From positions 1 through 26,722 of the forward strand of contig JAEWWW010000135.1 in assembly GCA_023396215.1 (NCBI GenBank): a stretch of DNA of 26,722 nucleotides, given 5' to 3'. Numbering within the stretch: the stretch's first letter is position 1; the number at the start of each line of letters is the position of its first letter. This document shows, piece after piece, positions 21,978-26,722 of the stretch. The notes under the pieces were generated by a model. It did not search any database, was not told the origin of the DNA, and saw nothing but the letters and a program-made list of their open reading frames with translations. Position numbers and translations under genes: made by a program. This DNA is from Bacillota bacterium. Lineage in GTDB: Bacteria; Bacillota; Clostridia; Oscillospirales; Ruminococcaceae.

Positions 21978-22483
21978 GCCTGTGCGCCCCCTTCCTCTGG
22001 TGCTGCCGGTGTTTTAAAGGCGACGATGATTTTTGCAATACCGATGAGCAGCCAGATGCCGCCGGCCAAAACGCCGGCCGCATACATAACGCCGATGGGC
22101 AGCCCTGCGGCAGGCAGCGGGAACCTGCCCACCTGCCTAATAAACTTAAAGCCGTAATAGACCACAACATAGCCCACCACAATCAGGCAGCCGCCGTTTA
22201 CAATCCTGGATAGCCTGAGCGTCCAGGGCTTCCAGCGGGCAAAGCTGTCGAAGCCGATGTGGTTATCGTGGATAAAGGCGTTGGTGATGCCGATGAAGCA
22301 CCCCCATACAAACAGGACGCGGGTAATCTCGTCGCCCCATATAATGCCCATGTGCAGGAGGTAGCGGCTGAGCCCGTTTACGGTCAGCAGTGTAACCATG
22401 CCGATGCCGCAAACGGCCAGAATGATGCATTGGAGTTTATAGAGCGCCGTTTCTATTTTCTTGAAACCCAATTCCTCTCTCAT
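21974..22483 (-). CDS. dctQ: TRAP transporter small permease
   Basis: The 169-residue protein has four predicted membrane segments. Typical DctQ features are the N-terminal amphipathic LYKLQCIILAVCGIGMV region, the conserved IIWGDEITRVLFVWGCFIG block, and a final GIWLLIGIAK. It is thought to stabilise DctM in the membrane. I chose ATG 22483, with AGGAAG upstream. A TTG at 22507 overlaps the previous stop codon and would add eight residues; it is possible but has a poorer binding site. Confidence 0.9.
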   Translation of the reverse strand: MREELGFKKIETALYKLQCIILAVCGIGMVTLLTVNGLSRYLLHMGIIWGDEITRVLFVWGCFIGITNAFIHDNHIGFDSFARWKPWTLRLSRIVNGGCLIVVGYVVVYYGFKFIRQVGRFPLPAAGLPIGVMYAAGVLAGGIWLLIGIAKIIVAFKTPAAPEEGGAQA

Positions 22484-22503
22484 CCTTTCTTCCTGAAAAG
22501 CGG

Positions 22504-23478
22504 TCAACGGCCTGTCAACACGCTCTCCCTGCGGTGTTCTCTCTTTTTAAAATGCTCTACGACATTGCGCGCCGCCGCCATGCCCATGCGGTAGTTGGCC
22601 TCCGCCGTGTGCGGGGCTATATGCGGTGTGGCAACAACGTTGGGGAGTGTCAGCAGCGGTTCCTCCACCGGAGGCTCCACCGAGAACACATCCAGCCCCG
22701 CGCCCCTCAGCTTGCCCGACGTCAGGGCGTCATACAGGGCCTTTTCGTCCACCAGCGCGCCTCTGGAGGTGTTCAGCAGGATAGCGCCGTCCTTCATTTT
22801 TTCAAGCTCCCGCTTGCCAATCATGTGGTATGTGCTTTCGTTCAGGGGGGTGTGCAGCGATACCACATCGCTTTTTTGCAGCAGCTCCTCCACCGAAACC
22901 AGGGTGGTGTTGCGGGTTTGGATATCCCCCTGCCCCACCGCCGGGTCATACACCAGCAGGGTGCAGTTAAAGCCCTCCAGCCGCTTGGCGACAGCGATGC
23001 CAATCTTGCCGTAGCCAACCAGCCCCACCGTTTTTTCATACAGGTCGTTGGAAAGCGGCTTGGCCTTCCAGTCGGGGGTACTGCTGGTGATGAGGTTGGC
23101 CCGCAGGTTGCGCAGGATTGCCAGCAGCAGCAGAATGGTCAGGTCGGCCACCGATTCGTTGTTGGCGTCGGGGGTTTTGGTCACGGCGATGCCGCGCTCC
23201 TCCGCCAGCTCCAAATCAATGCTATCCAGCCCCACGCCGTGCTTTGAAACAATCTTCAGGTTGGGGCAGCGGTCGATCACATACCGGTTAATCACATCCG
23301 AGCCGGTGATGACGGCGTCGGCGTCGCCAATCTGCCGGGCGATGTACTCCACGTCTTCAGGCTGGTCGTTTCTCAGCAGGGTTACATCCAGCCCGTTTTC
23401 CTGCAAATATTTCAGCGGTTCGTCGGTTGCCTTCCCAAAGGACCTTGAAAGAATGACAACCTTTTTGTTTGCATCCAT
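22504..23478 (-). CDS. D-2-hydroxyacid dehydrogenase (PGDH-like)
   Basis: The 324-residue protein belongs to the D-isomer-specific 2-hydroxyacid dehydrogenases. It has the KHGVGLDSIDL and NNESVADLTILLLLA substrate-domain blocks, the NAD-binding GLVGYGKIGIAVAKRLEGF (Gly-x-Gly-x-x-Gly), and the catalytic residues Arg in LLNTSRGALVDE, Glu in VEPP and His in TPHIAPHT. The nearest functions are 3-phosphoglycerate, hydroxypyruvate/glyoxylate or sugar-acid dehydrogenases; no ACT domain is present, which argues against serine synthesis. ATG 23478 (MDANKK) has GGAG upstream. In this operon it probably acts on the imported acid or an aldolase product. Confidence 0.9.
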   Translation of the reverse strand: MDANKKVVILSRSFGKATDEPLKYLQENGLDVTLLRNDQPEDVEYIARQIGDADAVITGSDVINRYVIDRCPNLKIVSKHGVGLDSIDLELAEERGIAVTKTPDANNESVADLTILLLLAILRNLRANLITSSTPDWKAKPLSNDLYEKTVGLVGYGKIGIAVAKRLEGFNCTLLVYDPAVGQGDIQTRNTTLVSVEELLQKSDVVSLHTPLNESTYHMIGKRELEKMKDGAILLNTSRGALVDEKALYDALTSGKLRGAGLDVFSVEPPVEEPLLTLPNVVATPHIAPHTAEANYRMGMAAARNVVEHFKKREHRRESVLTGR

Positions 23479-23552
23479 TGCATCAGCTCCATTCATGGCG
23501 TCGGCCCGCGCCTTGTGCGGCGGGCGGCGCCGGTTAACCACTTTTTCTGTGG

Positions 23553-24914
23553 TTACTGGTTCTCATAAAAATCGGTTAAAAACTGCGCTGTCCTGAGCCA
23601 CCGCTCATACTCGCCGCGGTGGTCGCCCTCTGGATGGACGATAGAATCGATACGCATCTGCGGGTCGATGGTCACGCCAACCCCCTGTGCCGCCGAAAGC
23701 ACCGCCCCGGTGGAGCAGAGGTAGTCGGCATCCTGCAGGATGGCGATGTCGGTATCGAGGCAGCCGGCAATCAACTGCAGCAGCGCCATCGAATTGGAGC
23801 CGCCGCCCGCCAGAATCAGCGGGTCACCCCCGCGCTTGTACCGCTCCAGAATGCGGGCGATGGTCACAAAGGTAAAGCCCACCGCCTTGAGCACCGCCGC
23901 CGAGATATCCTCCCGGCTGGTATCGGCCTGCAGCCCCATAAAGCTCCCCTTCAGGGCGGAGGACCAATAGGGCGCGCGCTCCCCCCGAAGCCATGGGATA
24001 AACTGCAGATGCCCGGTATCCCGCAGGCTGCTGCCGGTATCAAACCCCAGCTGCCTTGCCCAGCTAAAGACCGAGCAGGCGTTGGAGGAGATACCGCCGG
24101 TGATGTACCATTCGTCGTCGATGGCCTGGGTATACAGCGGGCTGCCGGAGGAAAGGTCGGGGCTTTCGGTAAAGATGCGCGCCGCCATCGACGTGCCCAG
24201 ATTGCCGCAGAAGAGGCCGAGCTGGCGGCAGGCGTAGCTGGCAGAGGGGCCGTCCCCCAGCCCCGGAACCACAACGGCGCCACCACAGGGCAGCCCGCTG
24301 CGCAGCTTGCCAAAGGGCTGGTTGTGCCTGCACAACTGGGGCAGCTGCTCCCCGGTAAAGCCCAGGCTTTCCACAAAGGGCAGGTTCCACTGTTTGGTGT
24401 AGATATCCAGCAGGCCGACGGCCGACCCGCTGGAATAGTCGGTGGCAAGAGTGCCGGTGAGGTACCGCAACAGGTGCGCCTTCAGGCCGTAGGGCAAAAA
24501 GCTTCTTCTCTCCTGCGGGGGCGCGGTGGCAATCTTGTAGGCGCCAAAGAGGGTATCCGGCTGGCAGCCCGACCGCTTCAGGTGGTGGACAAAATTCTGT
24601 TCCTTCTGGACATCTTTTTCCCAGAGGCTGTTCCACTGGTAGGCCACCGTTTGGCCGTTCTCGACGGCGCAGACCGAGTACATCTGTGTATCCAGCGCGA
24701 GGGCCAGCAGCTCGTATCGCTCCGAAAGCTCCAGCAAAGCCCTGTACAGGCTCTGCTCATAGACCGCCAGCGGAACAACCCCGGGCCGCAGCTCGGCAAA
24801 GCCGATGTAATCATACTTGATGTTGTCGGTAATCTGGCCGGTGGCCGGGTCTGAAAGGGTAATCTTCAATGAGCTTGTGCCGACGTCAAAGCCGGCAATC
24901 CTTTGCTTCTTCAT
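23553..24914 (-). CDS. FGGY-family carbohydrate kinase
   Basis: The 453-residue protein is an ASKHA-fold sugar kinase. The phosphate-1 loop is GFDVGTSSLKITL at about residues 7-19. Then come FLPYGLKAHLLRYLTG, VVPGLGDGPSASYA and GNLGTSM (phosphate 2), FIPWLRGERAPYW, and the adenosine-binding AGGGSNSMALLQLIAG. The RGERAPYW box is typical of gluconate-, xylulose- and related kinases, so the substrate is likely a sugar or sugar acid; it cannot be named by eye. The ATG at 24914 has GGGAGG just upstream. It lies between the aldolase and dehydrogenase genes in the operon. Confidence 0.9.
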   Translation of the reverse strand: MKKQRIAGFDVGTSSLKITLSDPATGQITDNIKYDYIGFAELRPGVVPLAVYEQSLYRALLELSERYELLALALDTQMYSVCAVENGQTVAYQWNSLWEKDVQKEQNFVHHLKRSGCQPDTLFGAYKIATAPPQERRSFLPYGLKAHLLRYLTGTLATDYSSGSAVGLLDIYTKQWNLPFVESLGFTGEQLPQLCRHNQPFGKLRSGLPCGGAVVVPGLGDGPSASYACRQLGLFCGNLGTSMAARIFTESPDLSSGSPLYTQAIDDEWYITGGISSNACSVFSWARQLGFDTGSSLRDTGHLQFIPWLRGERAPYWSSALKGSFMGLQADTSREDISAAVLKAVGFTFVTIARILERYKRGGDPLILAGGGSNSMALLQLIAGCLDTDIAILQDADYLCSTGAVLSAAQGVGVTIDPQMRIDSIVHPEGDHRGEYERWLRTAQFLTDFYENQ

Positions 24915-25012
24915 GTTTCCTCCCAGCATTAGCAAGCGGCAGGGCACTTGCGCGTTTAACTTTAAGAGTACCACTATGCCGCCCAAAAATAAATGCTGCA
25001 GGCGGGGAGCCT

Positions 25013-25918
25013 TTAGATTTCGGCAAGGGCGGCCAGCGCGGCATCCAGCGCCTGCTTCAGCTCGGCATACTTGGGGTCTGAAAACTCGGGCAGCGTCATG
25101 GGCAGTCTGGGGTAGCCGCAGTCAAAGCCACGGGCCTTGAGTATCATGTGGGAGGCGATGGTGCTGTCGGCAAATTTGGCCTTGCCCGAAAAATCCATCA
25201 TAATGCGGTATGCCTTTTCGGCTTTTTCCCACTCGCCGTTTACCGTGTAGGTATACATGGCGTCGATAATCTCGGGGGCGTAGTTGCACATGCCGGCAAT
25301 CATGGTGTCGACGCCCATCTGGTAAAAGGGCAGCCAGCCGGTGGAGGTGCCGATAATGGTCTGAAAATCTTTTTTGTTAATCTTTGCGTCGTAGTACACA
25401 TTGGTGATAAAGGCGACGTTCATCGAGCTGTCCTTAACGCCCTTGACCCCAACCGCCTGCAGCTTTTTAACGGTGCTGAGCGTCATGGTGGTCTTGGTGG
25501 TAAAGGGGTTGTTGTAGGCATACACCGGCAGCTTGACCGCGTCGGTAATCGCCTTGTAGTACTCCACCACCCTATCCTCGGTGTAGGTGTAGTAGTAGGG
25601 CGGCACCGCGCTTACGGCATCCATGCCAATCTCTTCGGCGGCCTTTGCCAGCTCTACCGTTCCGGCGGTGTCGGCACAGCCAACATGCGCAATCAGGTAT
25701 TTGCCCTCATACTCTGCGCAAACCTCTTTGGCCAGCTTAAAGATAGAGATACGCTCCTCGCCTGTCATCAGCGGCCCCGCGCCGTAAGAGCCGGTCAGGA
25801 AAAGGCCGTGAACACCGTTATCAAACATCCATTTCATATGCCATCTGCATTTTTCATAATCGATGGTGTTGTCCTTAAAAAAGAACGTCAGGTTTGGGAC
25901 CAATGAGCCTTTAATCAT
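25013..25918 (-). CDS. DapA-family (class I pyruvate) aldolase
   Basis: The 301-residue protein has the beta-barrel fold of dihydrodipicolinate synthase and N-acetylneuraminate lyase. The Schiff-base lysine is Lys162 in VKGVKDSS, and a catalytic tyrosine lies in VPPYYYTYTED. The usual pyruvate-carboxylate motif GTTGE/GSTGE is replaced by TGSYGAGPL near residue 43, so it is unlikely to be true DapA. The operon points to a catabolic 2-keto-3-deoxy sugar acid or similar aldolase releasing pyruvate (inference). ATG 25918 has GGAGG upstream. It is the first gene of the leftward operon, from the promoter at 25988-26015. Confidence 0.88.
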   Translation of the reverse strand: MIKGSLVPNLTFFFKDNTIDYEKCRWHMKWMFDNGVHGLFLTGSYGAGPLMTGEERISIFKLAKEVCAEYEGKYLIAHVGCADTAGTVELAKAAEEIGMDAVSAVPPYYYTYTEDRVVEYYKAITDAVKLPVYAYNNPFTTKTTMTLSTVKKLQAVGVKGVKDSSMNVAFITNVYYDAKINKKDFQTIIGTSTGWLPFYQMGVDTMIAGMCNYAPEIIDAMYTYTVNGEWEKAEKAYRIMMDFSGKAKFADSTIASHMILKARGFDCGYPRLPMTLPEFSDPKYAELKQALDAALAALAEI

Positions 25919-25951
25919 GGTGACTTCCTCCGTTATGTATATAATATTCAC

Positions 25952-25979
25952 GTAGGATGTTTTTTTGTATATTTCCTAC
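25952..25979. promoter_or_regulatory. Inverted repeat at the aldolase operon start site
   Basis: GTAGGA (25952-25957) and TCCTAC (25974-25979) are inverted with a 16-nt T-rich spacer. They lie just downstream of the leftward -10 box, covering the expected start of transcription. This position suits a repressor, and the adjacent RpiR-type regulator is the obvious candidate (inference). Confidence 0.5.
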
Positions 25980-25987
25980 ACTTGCAT

Positions 25988-26015
25988 ATTATAGCACTTT
26001 TTTAAGGGTTGTCAT
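25988..26015 (-). promoter_or_regulatory. Promoter of the aldolase/kinase/TRAP operon
   Basis: On the minus strand ATGACA (26015-26010), 16 bp, then a perfect TATAAT (25993-25988). It reads into the aldolase gene, leaving a leader of about 65 nt. Confidence 0.7.
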
Positions 26016-26092
26016 CAGGATTTGTAGCTTTTTTACACAAAATTCAAAAGTTTGGTACATCATATACATAACCGCAGGGCTATTTGTTTAAA

Positions 26093-26135
26093 AGCAACAA
26101 AGCCGCTGAAAAGGACAGCGGCTTTGTTGCTTTTT
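26093..26135. terminator. 16-bp bidirectional hairpin terminator between divergent operons
   Basis: Arms 26093-26108 and 26116-26131 are perfectly complementary (AGCAACAAAGCCGCTG) around a 7-nt loop, followed by TTTT on the plus strand. On the minus strand TTTT also follows. It lies between two divergently transcribed genes, where a terminator is not needed for either transcript. Confidence 0.75.
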
Positions 26136-26155
26136 GTAGTTTCTTTCTGTAAAAT
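26127..26155 (+). promoter_or_regulatory. Candidate promoter of RpiR-type gene
   Basis: TTGCTT (26127-26132), 17 bp, TAAAAT (26150-26155). The -35 box falls inside the 3' arm of the hairpin at 26093-26131, so strong hairpin extrusion or a protein bound there could affect this promoter. Confidence 0.5.
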
Positions 26156-26202
26156 AACAGTAGAACCCCTTATTACGCTTTCATAAATGGCAGGTGAATT
26201 AG

Positions 26203-26722
26203 GTGCAAGAGCAGTCAGAAAATACCACCAACCCGCTGATTATGCTCAGGGTCAGGTATGACGCCCTGCGCAGCAGCGAAAAAAAGGTGGCGGAGTACAT
26301 CCTCCAGCACCCCGACGAAATCATCTACTCCAGCATCACCAACCTTGCCGAAAAATGCAAGGTGTCCGAAACCTCGGTCATTCGCCTGTGCAAGGTGATG
26401 GGCTACAACGGGTTTCAGGATTATAAAATCAGCATCGCCCGCTCTATCATCGACCCTCAGAAGCAGATTCACGAGGAGGTCAACGAGCAGGATTCTGCCA
26501 GCGACATGATTAAGAAGGTCTTGTCGGTCAACATTCGCGCCATTGAGGATACCATGCAGATTTTAAGCGCGCAGCAGGTGACGCTGGCCATCGACGCCAT
26601 CGCCCAAACCAGGCGCCTTGAGTTTTACGGCATGGGCGGCTCCGGCTCGGTGGCGCTGGACGCCCAGCACAAGTTCTTCAAGTACGGCATCAGCTGCATC
26701 GCCTACAGCGACCCCCATATGC
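26203..26722 (+). CDS. MurR/RpiR-family transcriptional regulator, C-terminus outside window
   Basis: The visible 173 residues start with an RpiR-type helix-turn-helix domain: MLRVRYDALRSSEKKVAEYIL, SSITNLAEKCKVSETSVIRLCKVMGYNGFQDYK (residues about 15-80). A linker helix follows, and the start of a SIS sugar-phosphate-binding domain (LEFYGMGGSGSVALDAQHKF) at about 145. GTG 26203 is the start: an in-frame GTG at 26194 runs into a stop, and AGGTGA lies upstream. RpiR proteins sense phosphorylated sugars through the SIS domain. It is divergent from the aldolase/kinase operon and probably controls it. Confidence 0.92.
   Translation, partial: MQEQSENTTNPLIMLRVRYDALRSSEKKVAEYILQHPDEIIYSSITNLAEKCKVSETSVIRLCKVMGYNGFQDYKISIARSIIDPQKQIHEEVNEQDSASDMIKKVLSVNIRAIEDTMQILSAQQVTLAIDAIAQTRRLEFYGMGGSGSVALDAQHKFFKYGISCIAYSDPHM

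Noticed and set aside
20688..22157. 489-codon plus-strand open frame antisense to dctM
   Set aside because: Composition is dominated by His/Gly/Asp/Asn complementing the hydrophobic codons of dctM; no start signal.

Overview
The window looks like chromosome of a GC-rich, Gram-positive anaerobe of the class Clostridia (probably Oscillospirales-like; this is inference). The grounds are AGGAGG-type ribosome binding sites on nearly every gene, sigma-A-type promoters, a sortase next to a repeat-rich secreted protein, an HndABCD-type electron-bifurcating [FeFe] hydrogenase with a second sensory-type [FeFe] hydrogenase, and families common in Clostridia (PadR/DUF1700, DUF975, YcxB-like, DRTGG). I see no tRNA, rRNA, CRISPR array or complete insertion sequence.

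Left part (1-8057): a secreted repeat protein cut by the window edge, a divergent sortase, acyl carrier protein, the operon aroE-aroK-DNA glycosylase, a zinc-dependent phospholipase C-like protein, and a membrane protein/PadR pair with its own promoter and a 19-bp palindrome that is a likely PadR operator. Position 7763-8040 is a cluster of strong hairpins, including one copy of a 153-bp structured repeat.

Middle part (8058-19601): a YcxB-like protein and a tiny membrane protein carrying the beta-subunit signature of sodium-pumping decarboxylases, the second copy of the 153-bp repeat, then two divergent hydrogenase operons. Leftward runs hndA, a GHKL ATPase, hndB, hndC, hndD. Rightward runs a DRTGG protein, an RsbW/SpoIIAB-like ATPase, a DUF975 membrane protein, a sensory-type [FeFe] hydrogenase, a second DRTGG protein and a PHP phosphoesterase. 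The control region between them has four TTGTTA half-sites and a structured leader. A MITE-like 166-bp element sits exactly at the stop codon of the GHKL ATPase gene.

Right part (19602-26722): a leftward catabolic operon with a DapA-family aldolase, FGGY sugar kinase, D-2-hydroxyacid dehydrogenase and TRAP transporter DctQ-DctM-DctP, opposite a partial RpiR-type regulator. Together they look like uptake and breakdown of a sugar acid whose identity cannot be read from the sequence.

The most interesting leads are the 153-bp structured repeat, the hydrogenase sensing locus with its leader and half-sites, the MITE-like element, the small GGADGPT-motif protein and the unassigned TRAP/aldolase/kinase pathway.
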